A stretch of 64,000 nucleotides of DNA from Rhizobium sp. ICMP 5592 (GCF_009498525.1 NZ_QSNT01000001.1:1387083-1451082), one strand, 5' to 3'. Positions 43,691 to 52,730 are shown, counted from the first letter of the stretch. The notes: generated by a model from the sequence alone, not told the origin. Translations and numbers: made by a program.

Positions 43691-44081
43691 CTAAACAACC
43701 TCTAGAGCGTTTATGAGCGAATCCGGCCAAACTGTGACAACTTCAAGCGAATTAGCCGGTGTGTAATCACGTGTTTGAAACATACGAGTGTCTTGGTGGC
43801 ATTCGCAGATATTTTCACCCTGCGGCGTTCCGAATATCCTGCGTTTGCCGCCCATATCCACCGCCTCAAGCGCGACAGTGGAATGGAGTGAGACCACCAT
43901 AATGCTGGTCTGAATTCTCCTGGGTCAACCCGACACCATGATTTTCAACCTCTGCGGCATCGCGCCAGAAACACACTGCGGCCTGGTGCTTGCCGATAGT
44001 GCGTTTCGTTGCCTTTCCGCCTTTTCTCCGTTGCCAGTGGACGGCGAGGTGGAACCCGCGTGGGCCGTCTTGTTTTTTCAA
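43691..44081 (-). pseudogene. Decayed, frameshifted remnant of a polysaccharide-type gene
   Basis: Two - strand frames appear to continue each other. Frame A (44081 to about 43905) reads AAVCFWRDAAEVENHGVGLTQENSD; frame B (about 43928 to 43691) reads VVSLHSTVALEAVDMGG then KRRIFGTP. The V-S-x-x-S-T-V-x-L-E-A pattern followed by K-R-x-x-x-F-G is what I know from capsule/polysaccharide biosynthesis proteins near their active-site end. Frame B has a stop just upstream (43929-43931) and neither frame has a ribosome site or a full-length domain, so this is read as a fragment with a frameshift near 43905. It sits at the head of the glycan cluster. Moderate to low confidence. Confidence 0.35.
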
Positions 44082-44152
44082 TCGCTTTTAGATTGATAAA
44101 CGCCGGGCTGCGCTATCTACATGGTCCAGCTTTGCCCCAGGGAGGAAATGAC

Positions 44153-45460
44153 GTGGTTGATGAAAAACAGCTTATCTCCAAGATCACTTGGAGACTGATG
44201 CCTTTTCTAGGCATTCTTTATCTTATCGCCTATATCGATCGCCAGAATGTCAGCTACGCGAAACTGGAAATGGTTGGCGCTCTGGGCATGAGCGAATATG
44301 CCTACGGCCTCGGTGCGTCGTTGTTTTTTATCGGCTATTTCCTGTTTGAGGTCCCGAGCAACCTGCTCCTCGACAGGTTCGGTGCAAGCAAGTGGTTCGC
44401 GCGCATTCTGGTGTCCTGGGGCATTGTCACGGTCGCGTTGGCCTATACCCAGAACCCGACCATGTTCTACATCCTGCGCTTCCTGCTCGGCGCCTGCGAG
44501 GCGGGGTTCTTTCCGGGCGTCCTCTATCTCCTGACGCTTTGGTATCCCTCGGCCTATCGCGGCACCATGGTCGGGCTGTTCATGATCTTCAGCGCCTTGG
44601 CCAACGCGATCGGAGCACCCATCGGTGGCCTTCTGCTTGATATGGACGGCCTCTATGGTCATGCCGGATGGCAGTGGGTCTTCATCGTCACCGGTATTCC
44701 AGCCATCATCGCCGGCTTCGTGACCTTCTTCTATCTGTCCGACCTGCCGGAAAAGGCAGGCTTTCTCAGCACTGACGAAAAGAAGTGGCTCAAGGATCGG
44801 CTTGCCGCTGAAAATGCAGGCATGGAGCAGCATGCATCGGACGGCTTCAAGGCCCTGATCAATCCGCGTGTTCTGCTGATGGCGATTTGCTATGTCGGCT
44901 TCCCGCTCGCCGCCTACGGCCTCAGCTACTGGCTGCCGACCATCGTCAAGGGCTTCGGGGTCAGCAACACCACCAACGGGTTCCTGAACATCATTCCCTG
45001 GCTGCTCGTCGCGATCGCTCTTTATGTTGTCCCGTCGATGGCGGACAAGGCTGCCTCCAAGACGCCCTATATTGTTGTTTCCGCATTGACGGGCGCTGTG
45101 TGCCTGGTGCTGTCGGCGGTCATTCCCAATCATACGCTGCAGTTCGCATTCCTCTGCATTGCCGCAGCCGGCATCTTTGCCGGGCAGCCGGTTTTCTGGA
45201 GCCTGCCGTCGCGGTTCCTGCAAGGGGCTGGTGCTGCCGCTGGTCTGGCAGCCATCAACTCCATCGGCAATCTCGGAGGTTTCGTCGCGCAGAACGTCGT
45301 GCCTTGGATCAAGGACACCACCGGAAGCACGATCGCACCGATGTTCTTCCTCGCCGCCTGCCTGACGATAGCTGCCGTGCTGGTTCTGTTTGTCGGGCGC
45401 GTGGTGGCTCGCGCGTCGACATCGCGCGACCTGAAAGGCGCAGGTCCGTCACGGGTCTGA
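44153..45460 (+). CDS. MFS transporter, anion:cation symporter (ACS) family, GTG start
   Basis: 435-residue, 12-helix transporter for an organic anion. FLGILYLIAYIDRQNVSYAKLEM near the N-terminus is the ACS-family signature (Y-x-D-R-x-N), followed by FFIGYFLFEVPSNLLLDRFGASKW, FLLGACEAGFFPGVLYLLTLWYP and a central cytoplasmic loop. The start is GTG at 44153 with GGAGG 7 bases upstream; the open frame back to 44009 has no supporting signal. Relatives carry 4-hydroxyphenylacetate, phthalate, tartrate or glucarate. It is convergent with the monooxygenase operon and shares a terminator with it. Confidence 0.93.
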   Translation: MVDEKQLISKITWRLMPFLGILYLIAYIDRQNVSYAKLEMVGALGMSEYAYGLGASLFFIGYFLFEVPSNLLLDRFGASKWFARILVSWGIVTVALAYTQNPTMFYILRFLLGACEAGFFPGVLYLLTLWYPSAYRGTMVGLFMIFSALANAIGAPIGGLLLDMDGLYGHAGWQWVFIVTGIPAIIAGFVTFFYLSDLPEKAGFLSTDEKKWLKDRLAAENAGMEQHASDGFKALINPRVLLMAICYVGFPLAAYGLSYWLPTIVKGFGVSNTTNGFLNIIPWLLVAIALYVVPSMADKAASKTPYIVVSALTGAVCLVLSAVIPNHTLQFAFLCIAAAGIFAGQPVFWSLPSRFLQGAGAAAGLAAINSIGNLGGFVAQNVVPWIKDTTGSTIAPMFFLAACLTIAAVLVLFVGRVVARASTSRDLKGAGPSRV

Positions 45461-45470
45461 TCGGTCGAAA

Positions 45471-45503
45471 AAGGCCCGCCTTCCAATCTGGAAGGCGGGC
45501 CTT
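45471..45503. terminator. Bidirectional intrinsic terminator
   Basis: Perfect 14-base stem AAGGCCCGCCTTCC / GGAAGGCGGGCCTT with a 5-base loop in the 76-base convergent gap. On the - strand it is followed by a T-run (CCTTTTTC), so it should end the monooxygenase operon strongly; the + strand side (TTCT) is weaker. Confidence 0.85.
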
Positions 45504-45536
45504 CTAACCTGATAGTTTCGAACCGATGGAAGCGCC

Positions 45537-46835
45537 TCAGCCGAGGGGCGGTCGGGGTATGCCGAGATGGTCGCGCAGGGTCGTGCCTTCATACTCGGTG
45601 CGGAAGAGGCCCTTTTCCTGCAGGATCGGCACCACTTCGCGGGTGAAATCCTCAAGCCCGCCGGGGAAGAAGGGCGGCATGACGTTGAAGCCGTCGGCGG
45701 CGCGGTTCTCGAACCATTGCTGCATGCGCTCGGCAATTTCGATTGGCGTGCCGAGAACGATGTGATGGCCGCGGCCTGCGGCGACGCGCAAGGCAAGTTC
45801 GCGGATCGTCAGTTTCTCGCGGCGTGCGAGCTCGGTAAGCAGCTCGGCGCGGCTGCGCAACTGGTCAGAAATCGGCAGGTCCGGCAGTGGGCCGTCGAGA
45901 TCATAGTCGGTGAGGCTATGGCCGATACGCTCTTCAAGAAGCGGCATGGCGCTCTTGATATCCGTCCAGCGATTGAGGACATCGAGCTTCTCGCGCGCTT
46001 CCGCCGTCGTCTTGCCGATCACCGGCAGGAATCCCGGCATGACCGCCACGCTATCGGGATCGCGTCCGAAGCCGGCAACCCGGCCCTTGAGGCTCTTGTA
46101 GAAGGCCTGCGCCTCGTCGAGGCTCTGTTGTGCGGTAAAGACGATGTCGGCGGTGCGGGCGGCGAGATCCTGGCCCGGACCGGAAGAACCGGCCTGGATC
46201 AGGACCGGTTGTCCCTGCGGGGAACGCGGAATGTTGAGCGGTCCCTTGACCGTATAGTACTTACCCTTGTGATCGAGCACATGCACCTTGGACGGATCGG
46301 CATAGACGCCGTTCTCCTTGTCCTTGCGGAAGGCGTCGTCGTCCCAGCTATCCCAGAGCCCGCGTACCACGTCGACGAATTCCTCGGCGACGGCATAGCG
46401 TTCGTCGTGTTCCGGATGGCTCTTGGAGAAATTGGCTGCTGTGCGCGCATAAGACGTCGTGACGATGTTCCAGGCGGCGCGGCCGTGGCTCAGATGATCG
46501 ATCGAGGCGAAGGCGCGGGCGAGATGATAGGGCTCACCGTAGGTGGTCGACGCCGTGGCGGCGAGGCCGATCTTGTCGGTGACCATGGCGAGCGAGGCAA
46601 GCAGCGTCAGCGGCTCAAAGCGCGCGATCATCGAAGGATGCGCGTCGACGCCGCTCGTCAGTCCGTCGGCCAGGAAGAGCATGTCGAACTTCGCCGCTTC
46701 CGCCATTAGCGCCACGCGGCGCAGCAGGTCGAAGTTCTCGCTGCCGGCCTCGGCATCGGGATGGCGCCAGCCGGAAACGTGATGGCCAGCTCCTTGCAGG
46801 AAAAGGCCGAGATGGATCTTGCGGGTCTTGCTCAT
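45537..46835 (-). CDS. NtaA/SnaA/DszA-type FMN-dependent monooxygenase
   Basis: 432-residue large component of a two-component flavin monooxygenase with the bacterial luciferase fold. Family marks: LGLFLQGAGHHVSGWRHP at the start, FDMLFLADG, FEPLTLLASLAMVTDKIGLAATASTTYGEPYHLARAFASIDHLSHGRAAWNIVTT, and PVLIQAGSSGPGQDLAARTADIVFTAQ. Relatives oxidise nitrilotriacetate, pristinamycin precursors, dibenzothiophene sulfone or thioether amino-acid derivatives. It needs reduced FMN from a separate reductase, none of which is encoded in this operon; the flavin reductase at 5.3 kb is the only one seen in the window. Last gene of a six-gene operon with a polar amino-acid importer. Confidence 0.93.
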   Translation of the reverse strand: MSKTRKIHLGLFLQGAGHHVSGWRHPDAEAGSENFDLLRRVALMAEAAKFDMLFLADGLTSGVDAHPSMIARFEPLTLLASLAMVTDKIGLAATASTTYGEPYHLARAFASIDHLSHGRAAWNIVTTSYARTAANFSKSHPEHDERYAVAEEFVDVVRGLWDSWDDDAFRKDKENGVYADPSKVHVLDHKGKYYTVKGPLNIPRSPQGQPVLIQAGSSGPGQDLAARTADIVFTAQQSLDEAQAFYKSLKGRVAGFGRDPDSVAVMPGFLPVIGKTTAEAREKLDVLNRWTDIKSAMPLLEERIGHSLTDYDLDGPLPDLPISDQLRSRAELLTELARREKLTIRELALRVAAGRGHHIVLGTPIEIAERMQQWFENRAADGFNVMPPFFPGGLEDFTREVVPILQEKGLFRTEYEGTTLRDHLGIPRPPLG

Positions 46836-46865
46836 GGTTTCATGCCTTGGAATTACGGAAAAGGG

Positions 46866-48206
46866 TCAGGTCAGCCGCTGGCCGAGCACATCGAGGAACC
46901 GATAAAGATCATCCTCGCTCAGCATCGTCCTTGCAAGCTCCGGAACGGCTGATACGGCCGGATGGTTGCCGGTCGCGTCGCGGAATTTGTCCGTGGGATC
47001 GGTGACGCCCGGCAGGCCCTTGAACTCACGGGTCAGTCGCTCGCCAGTGGTGAGCGTGATGTCGGCAATCACGAAGCGCGTCTTCGGATCGCTGGACAGG
47101 CGAGGGGCGGTTTCGTCATGGCGGCGGCGAACCCGGCGGGCGAGCGCCATCAGGTCCTCGCGCACCGGCGTCTCGCCGAAATGGTCGATCCGGAGCGCTC
47201 CGTCGATGAGGGCGGTCGCAAAGACATATTCGGCACTGAAACGCGCATCGATGCCGGTCGCCGGGTTCGTCACCACCAGTGCGGCATCGCCGCCCGGTGG
47301 GAAGGTGATGGTGACGGTGTCGATCGCCTCCGCGCGCAAGCCTTCCTGATGCAGCTGAATGCCGATCACACCGACGGGATGGCTTGCCGTGCAGCAGGGA
47401 AAGGCCTTCAGCGTCAGGCCGGGCGAGACGATCTGCCACGGTGAGCCCCAGTTCTCCACCGTGGCCTGCGGACGCTCTTCGCCAAAGGCGAAGGCGGAGA
47501 AGAAGCCGATGGGGTTGTCGAGGAAATCTCGCGCACCACCAAAGCCGGCTTTGGCGAGTTTCGCGGAGAGCAGGCCGGAGCGCGCGGCCATCCCGGCGTG
47601 ATAGGGTTTGGCATCATAGCCGAACTGCAGGCGCAATCCGCTCGAATGGGTGGCGGCAAGCCCGAGCGCCACGGCGGTTTCCTCGACAGAGTAGCCAAGT
47701 ACATGGGCGACAGCCGCCGCGGCACCGATCGTGCCAAGCGTCGCCGTCGCATGGAAGCCGTTCTCGTAATGCTTGGTGCCGAGCGAGAGCCCGAGGCGGG
47801 CCATGGCCTCGAGCCCGACCACGTAACCCGCAATCAATTGCTCGGCGGAAATCCGGGTTTCGGAGGCGAGCGCCAGAAGTGCGGGCACGATCACCGTCGT
47901 CGGATGACCGCGTACGCTGGAGTGCACGTCATCATAATCGAGCACATGCCCGGCATGGGCGTTGATCAGCGCGGCTGTCAGGGCATCGGTCCGACGCTCT
48001 TGCCCGATAATCACGGCATTGCCATTGCCGGGCGATAGCTGGTCGAGCAGGATCAGCGTCGTGCGATCGAGCGCGCCACCGAAGGTGCAGGCCAGCCAAT
48101 CGATGATTGCGGTGCGGGCGGCCTGAACGGCGGCTTTATGCTTCAGAGGCTCGGACGAGACGATAGCCTCGGCAAAGGCGGTGGTGAGCGGAAAGACCTT
48201 GTCCAT
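46866..48206 (-). CDS. MmgE/PrpD family protein
   Basis: 446 residues. The family includes 2-methylcitrate dehydratase, aconitate decarboxylase and several uncharacterised enzymes. Visible marks: HAGHVLDYDDVHSSVRGHPTTVIVPALLALA, FHATATLGTIGAAAAVAHVLG, and FGYDAKPYHAGMAARSGLLSAKLA. No prpB/prpC genes are near, so methylcitrate-cycle PrpD is unlikely. In this operon it probably removes water or a small group from a side-chain carboxylate made by the monooxygenase. It lies 11 bases after the ATPase gene and 30 bases before the monooxygenase gene. Confidence 0.91.
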   Translation of the reverse strand: MDKVFPLTTAFAEAIVSSEPLKHKAAVQAARTAIIDWLACTFGGALDRTTLILLDQLSPGNGNAVIIGQERRTDALTAALINAHAGHVLDYDDVHSSVRGHPTTVIVPALLALASETRISAEQLIAGYVVGLEAMARLGLSLGTKHYENGFHATATLGTIGAAAAVAHVLGYSVEETAVALGLAATHSSGLRLQFGYDAKPYHAGMAARSGLLSAKLAKAGFGGARDFLDNPIGFFSAFAFGEERPQATVENWGSPWQIVSPGLTLKAFPCCTASHPVGVIGIQLHQEGLRAEAIDTVTITFPPGGDAALVVTNPATGIDARFSAEYVFATALIDGALRIDHFGETPVREDLMALARRVRRRHDETAPRLSSDPKTRFVIADITLTTGERLTREFKGLPGVTDPTDKFRDATGNHPAVSAVPELARTMLSEDDLYRFLDVLGQRLT

Positions 48207-48217
48207 AATCGATCCCT

Positions 48218-49006
48218 TCAGATCCCTTCGCCGTCTTCCAGAGCGCCACGCCCGCCAGCCAGCCCGTTGACGAAACGGCGGATGCGCGGGTTTGCGGACT
48301 TCTGGAAGATGTCCTCGGGTGAGCCCTTGTCAACGATGAGGCCGTTTTCGGTGAAGACGACGACGTCGCTGATTTCCTCGGCAAAGCGCATTTCATGCGT
48401 GACGAGGATACTGGTCATGCCCTCCTTCACGAGGTCACGAATGACGGCGAGCACTTCGCCGACTGTTTCCGGATCGAGAGCGGAGGTGACCTCGTCAAAC
48501 AAAACGAGATCCGGTTTCATGGCGAGCGCGCGAGCGATCGCCACGCGCTGCTGCTGGCCGCCGGAAAGCTGCCCTGGATACATCTGCGCCTTCTCGGAAA
48601 GCCGCACACGCGCCAGAAGATCTTTTGCGTGACGTTCGGCCACGGCCCGATCGACGCCGAGGATACGGATCGGGGCGAGGGTGATGTTGTCTATGACCGT
48701 CAGATGCGGGAACAGATTATACTGCTGGAAGACGATGCCGATCTTCTGGCGTAGCTTGATCCTGTCCGTTTCGCTGGTCATCTGGTCGACGCGTGCGCCA
48801 TTGACGGTGATGCGGCCGGATTGCGGTGTTACCAGCGCGTTGATGCAGCGCAGGATCGTCGATTTGCCGGAGCCGGAAGGGCCGATGATCGAGACGGTTT
48901 CGCCCCGCGCCACCTGCAGATCGATCCCCTTCAGCACCTCGGTGGGTCCGAAGGACAGGTGCACGTCCGCCAGTTCGACGATCGGGTTGGTCGCGGCTTG
49001 GCTCAT
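48218..49006 (-). CDS. Polar amino-acid ABC transporter ATPase (HisP/GlnQ family)
   Basis: 262 residues. Walker A GPSGSGKST (near residue 40), signature LSGGQQQRVAIARAL, Walker B LVLFDEVTSALDPE and LVTHEMRFAEEISD, all typical of amino-acid importers of the PAAT type. DEVTSALD rather than DEPTSALD is the normal state in this family. It is in operon with two HisM/HisQ-type permeases and a periplasmic binding protein. Confidence 0.94.
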   Translation of the reverse strand: MSQAATNPIVELADVHLSFGPTEVLKGIDLQVARGETVSIIGPSGSGKSTILRCINALVTPQSGRITVNGARVDQMTSETDRIKLRQKIGIVFQQYNLFPHLTVIDNITLAPIRILGVDRAVAERHAKDLLARVRLSEKAQMYPGQLSGGQQQRVAIARALAMKPDLVLFDEVTSALDPETVGEVLAVIRDLVKEGMTSILVTHEMRFAEEISDVVVFTENGLIVDKGSPEDIFQKSANPRIRRFVNGLAGGRGALEDGEGI

Positions 49007-49016
49007 GCCCAGCTCC

Positions 49017-49790
49017 TCATACTTTCAGGCGACGCTCGAGGCGGCGCGTCAGGCTGGAAATAGGATAGCAAAGAACGAAGAACGCCGTCATCACCACGAT
49101 ATAGGCAAGCACGGTGAAATCCAGCCGGCGAACGGCGGTGCTCGCATCCGTGGCGGCGTGCAGAAGTTCATGCACGCCGACGAGCGAGGCGAGCGCTGTC
49201 CCCATGGTGATGGAGGCGAAGAGGTTCATCCAGGGCGGCAGCGAGCGGCGGGCGCATTGCGGCAGGATGATCCAGCGCAGCGCCTGCAGCCTGGAAAAAC
49301 CAAGCCCCTTGGCCGCTTCCCATTGCGTCGTCGCGATCGATTGAATGGCGCCGCGCGTGATCTCGGCGACATAGGCACTGGCCGGAATGGCAAGCCCGAT
49401 CACTGCCTTTAGCCAATCGGGGAAGGGCAGGTAGTGGCCGGCCACCACGATCTCGAACGGAAAGATGTAGGTCGTGGCGAAGATCAGCACGAGATGCGGC
49501 GCGTTGCGGAAAACCTGCACATAGAAGACAACCGGGTAGCGGACGATCTTTAACGGCGCGAGTTCAAGAATGCCGAGGATCACGCCCAGCACCGTGCCGC
49601 CCGTCATGGCAAGCAGGCTGATCAGGATATTCATGAGAAAGCCGCTGCCGAGATAAGGCAGCCACTCGATAAGGGTCGATAGCAGCGAGAGATCGGCAAG
49701 CAACCAGATCGCGGCCACGGCGATCAGAGCGCCGAACAGCCATGGCAGCCGGCTGTGCGCCGACGCGGAGAGGATCTTGGTGTTGGTCAT
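49017..49790 (-). CDS. Polar amino-acid ABC transporter permease (HisM family)
   Basis: 257-residue permease. Membrane segments begin at LPWLFGALIAVAAIWLLADLS; the family pattern LPYLGSGFLMNILISLLAMTGGTVLGVILGILEL and YVQVFRNAPHLVLIFATTYIFP precedes the coupling loop EITRGAIQSIATTQWEAAKGLGFSRLQALRWIILPQCARRSLPP. It overlaps the other permease gene by 4 bases. Confidence 0.93.
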   Translation of the reverse strand: MTNTKILSASAHSRLPWLFGALIAVAAIWLLADLSLLSTLIEWLPYLGSGFLMNILISLLAMTGGTVLGVILGILELAPLKIVRYPVVFYVQVFRNAPHLVLIFATTYIFPFEIVVAGHYLPFPDWLKAVIGLAIPASAYVAEITRGAIQSIATTQWEAAKGLGFSRLQALRWIILPQCARRSLPPWMNLFASITMGTALASLVGVHELLHAATDASTAVRRLDFTVLAYIVVMTAFFVLCYPISSLTRRLERRLKV

Positions 49791-50536
49791 GATCCCACCC
49801 CGAATCCCGGCACGGCCAGGCGCTTTTCGACCCAGTGGCCGATCCGGGCGACCGCCAGGTTGATGGCGCTGAAGAACAGCAGGATGACGATCATCAGCTC
49901 GACGACGTTGTCGCGCTGTGTCCAGACCATGATTGAGGCATAGGTAATCTCGCTCACCGCGATCGCATTGCCGACGGTGGTGAGCTTCACCAGATTGATC
50001 AGATTGTTGACGAGGGCCGGCAGAGAGGCACGGATCGCGAGCGGAGCCTCCACAAACCTCAGGATCTCCAGGCGGCTGAAGCCGATGGCGCGCGCCGCTT
50101 CCACCGTCTGCTCCGGCACGGCTTCGATGCCGGCGCGAATGGCGTCGGCATGCAGGGCCGCCACATGCAGACCGACGACGGCCACGACCCAGAAGAAGGG
50201 CGAGAGCGGATTGTTCTGCGCTCCGCCGAGGACATTGGAGACGAGTGTGTTCAGCACCAGGAAGCTGAACATCAGCTGCACCAGCGTCGGCGTATTGCGG
50301 GTGATTTCGATGAAGGCTCTGACGGGCACGGATACCAGCTTGCGGCTCGATGTCAGCATGGCCGCGAAGAGGAGGCCAAAAGCGAGACTGACCGGAATGA
50401 GGAGCGCAATGAGATAAAGCGTGGTGATAAAACCACCACGCCAGATCTGTGCCTCATAACCGCTGGCGAGGAACTCGTAATGGAGCCCGATCTTGCCCGT
50501 CCAGTCTATGAAGGCCTGAAGGAGGGAGTTCCCCAT
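49787..50536 (-). CDS. Polar amino-acid ABC transporter permease (HisQ family)
   Basis: 249-residue permease. IWRGGFITTLYLIALLIPVSLAFGLLFAAML, VRAFIEITRNTPTLVQLMFSFLVLNTLVS and coupling loop ADAIRAGIEAVPEQTVEAARAIGFSRLEILRFVEAPLAIRASLPAL follow the family pattern. It is 30 bases downstream of the binding-protein gene; no hairpin of note lies in that gap. Confidence 0.93.
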   Translation of the reverse strand: MGNSLLQAFIDWTGKIGLHYEFLASGYEAQIWRGGFITTLYLIALLIPVSLAFGLLFAAMLTSSRKLVSVPVRAFIEITRNTPTLVQLMFSFLVLNTLVSNVLGGAQNNPLSPFFWVVAVVGLHVAALHADAIRAGIEAVPEQTVEAARAIGFSRLEILRFVEAPLAIRASLPALVNNLINLVKLTTVGNAIAVSEITYASIMVWTQRDNVVELMIVILLFFSAINLAVARIGHWVEKRLAVPGFGVGS

Positions 50537-50566
50537 GGCGAGCCTTGCTTCAAGCGACGGGAAACG

Positions 50567-51409
50567 TCACTTGCCTTCGCTCTCGAGCTTCTTGTGCTCT
50601 TCCTCGAGATAGGAGGTGTTGAGCAGCCGGTTAGCCTTCGCATATTCAAGCAGCTTGCCGTTGGCATGCAGCTCGCGGATGACCTTGTCGAGCGCGTCGC
50701 GCGTATCGGTCTCGCCCTTGCGCAGCCAGATCACCGAATCCGATGGGATGAGTTCGGTCGGGAAGAGGATCGTGTAGTCCTTCCATTCTTCCGGGCGATC
50801 CTGGAGGAGAAGGCCAACGGTCGCGCCGACATGCACGGCGGCGACGCAATTGCCACCCTGCAATGCCAACAGCGATTCCGGCTGGCTGGGCAGGGCCTTC
50901 ACTTCGGCGCCATATTGCTCGATGAGCGGCTGCGTGTAGTTCGAGCCCTGCGAAACGCAGACGGCCTTGCCTTTCAGATCGCTCCAGTCTTTCAGGCCGC
51001 TGTCCTTGCGGCCGACAGCGGCGCCGCCGCTGCGGTCATAGGGGGTCGGAACGTAGTCGAGGATCTTGGCGCGCTCTTCGGTGTACTGCATGTTGGCGAT
51101 CAGGATATCCACCTTGCCCTGCTGCAGGAACTGCACGCGGTTTGGCGGCGTCACCGTTACCGTTTCCAACTTGACGCCGAGCTTCTCAGCCAACGCCTTG
51201 GCGATATCAATATTATAGCCCTTCTGCTCCTGGCCGGCCGGATCGATATAACCGAATGGTGCGCCGGACAGGATGACGCCAACCGTCAGCGAGCCGCGTC
51301 CCTTGATGCGATCGAGCGTGGCATCGGCGTGAGCTATCGTGCTGAAAAGCGCACCGACGGAGAGGGCGGCAGCAAAAAAGGCTGTCGAAGTTCGCTTGGC
51401 AAAATTCAT
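50567..51409 (-). CDS. Polar amino-acid ABC transporter substrate-binding protein (SBP_bac_3 family)
   Basis: 280-residue periplasmic binding protein. The signal peptide MNFAKRTSTAFFAAALSVGALFSTIAHA ends near residue 28. The mature part has LDRIKGRGSLTVGVILSGAPFGYIDPAGQEQKGYNIDIAKALAEKLGVKLE and the central DYVPTPYDRSGGAAVGRK, with LKGKAVCVSQGSNYTQPLI for the second lobe. First gene of the six-gene operon. The ATG at 51409 is chosen because the longer frame (51472) would bury the signal peptide. Ligand may be a sulfur- or N-substituted amino acid, judged only from the monooxygenase. Confidence 0.93.
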   Translation of the reverse strand: MNFAKRTSTAFFAAALSVGALFSTIAHADATLDRIKGRGSLTVGVILSGAPFGYIDPAGQEQKGYNIDIAKALAEKLGVKLETVTVTPPNRVQFLQQGKVDILIANMQYTEERAKILDYVPTPYDRSGGAAVGRKDSGLKDWSDLKGKAVCVSQGSNYTQPLIEQYGAEVKALPSQPESLLALQGGNCVAAVHVGATVGLLLQDRPEEWKDYTILFPTELIPSDSVIWLRKGETDTRDALDKVIRELHANGKLLEYAKANRLLNTSYLEEEHKKLESEGK

Positions 51410-51753
51410 GGGTTTAAAACTCCTTGTCGGCGCGGAAACTAGAGAGGGTGGCCGAAGCGGGCGAGGAATCACATGCTATTTCCTGAGGCTTCATAGAACG
51501 AATTACCCACATAATATATGTGTTTTAATACAATCACTCTCTCGTTGGAACTTGTTGCGGGCTTAACCGATGCGCTTGCATTCCTGTTGCTGGTGAGGAC
51601 GTTGCGATGCCTCCAATCGGGCATGCTACGCAAGAGTGGTTCGGCCTTCGATGCTTCTCATGCTTTCCGACGAAATCAGGAAGATCGTACAAATCGCGAT
51701 GCCGGAATCTGTCTAAGATTCACATTTATTTTCATGCTGATAAGATCGTTTCC
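51410..51753. other. Promoter region of the six-gene operon, no gene
   Basis: 344 bases between the binding-protein start and the RpiR gene end. No supported gene. It contains a perfect inverted repeat CACATA-ATA-TATGTG (51508-51522), about 100 bases upstream of the operon start, set in AT-rich sequence that could carry the promoter. Confidence 0.55.
51508..51522. promoter_or_regulatory. Inverted repeat CACATA-ATA-TATGTG, candidate operator
   Basis: Perfect 6-base arms around ATA in front of the amino-acid importer/monooxygenase operon. The neighbouring RpiR regulator is the obvious candidate ligand; not demonstrated. Confidence 0.4.
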
Positions 51754-52647
51754 TCAACGCTTGCTGGGGCGGATGGAGCTGCGCAGGTTGATGAGACGGT
51801 CGAGGGACTGCAGCGTCGTTTCCTGGGCGGCGGTCGCGAGCGCCAGCATCATCGATTCAAGGCAGACGAGGGTCGGGCCGTGCAGCGCGACATGTTCGAC
51901 CTTGGCGCGGGGAATGATGATCGATGCATCGGCGTGCTTGCGTAGCACGGTATCTTCCTGTCCGAGCAGCATGACGATCGGGATGCCGAGGCGTTGGGCC
52001 TCGGTGATCGTCGTCATGCCTTCGCGATGCGCCCGGCCGTAGGCCATCATAATCAGCGCATCGCCTTCTTCCATGGTCAGAAGCTGTTCGGCGAGTGCGA
52101 TCCCAGTCAGGTTGAGCGCATAAGAGGGGTAGCCGTTGCGGGAAAAGAGACGGGCGGCATAGGTCGCGAGCACGCCAGAGGCACCGATGCCGAAAACGCC
52201 GATGCGCTTTGTCCCGAGAATGACTGCGATGGCATCCGCCATGCCTTGGCGATTGGACGGAGAGGACAGGGCCTCCATGGCATTGCGGTGATCGTTGATG
52301 ACGAAATCGATGGCGGAATCGACATTGCTGTTGAGCTCCTGCGTTGTCGTCGCCATCTTTTCGGAAGGCGAATCTGTTTCGCCGATATGGGCCTCCAGCG
52401 TGTCCTTGAGATCGAGCAGCCCTTCGAAACCCAGCGCCTGGATCGCGCGGATGACTGTTGCGTCGGAGGTGCCGGTTTCGTTGGCGATTTCGAGCGCGGA
52501 TTTGCCGAGGATGGCGTGGCGATGCTGGTCGATAAAATCCGCGACGCTGAGCAGGCTCGGCGACAGGGAGGCGCGGCGGTTCTTCAGTCTTTCGCCGAAG
52601 CGGTCGATCCGGCGGGTCTTCTTCTGGTGTCTGGCGGCGGCGTCCAT
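51754..52647 (-). CDS. MurR/RpiR family transcriptional regulator
   Basis: 297 residues: N-terminal HTH_6 domain (LLSVADFIDQHRHAILGKSALEIANETGTSDATVIRAIQALGFEGLLDLKDTL, about residues 35-95) and C-terminal SIS sugar-isomerase-like domain (GTKRIGVFGIGASGVLATYAARLFSRNGYPS, then EGDALIMMAYGRAHREGMTTITEAQRLGIPIVMLLGQ). SIS domains usually bind phosphosugars, but several RpiR proteins near amino-acid importers act on non-sugar catabolic genes. It lies 344 bases upstream of the six-gene operon on the same strand and probably controls it. Confidence 0.92.
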   Translation of the reverse strand: MDAAARHQKKTRRIDRFGERLKNRRASLSPSLLSVADFIDQHRHAILGKSALEIANETGTSDATVIRAIQALGFEGLLDLKDTLEAHIGETDSPSEKMATTTQELNSNVDSAIDFVINDHRNAMEALSSPSNRQGMADAIAVILGTKRIGVFGIGASGVLATYAARLFSRNGYPSYALNLTGIALAEQLLTMEEGDALIMMAYGRAHREGMTTITEAQRLGIPIVMLLGQEDTVLRKHADASIIIPRAKVEHVALHGPTLVCLESMMLALATAAQETTLQSLDRLINLRSSIRPSKR

Positions 52648-52730
52648 GGCCGAGGGATACCTTCATTGCATAGTCATGTTAAGGAAGGCACATTGTCCTA
52701 TTCTGGCTGATTTTGAAAGTCTTGGGCGCG

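Noticed and set aside
45567..46709. + strand open frame opposite the monooxygenase gene
   Set aside because: Antisense shadow of a well-conserved luciferase-fold protein.
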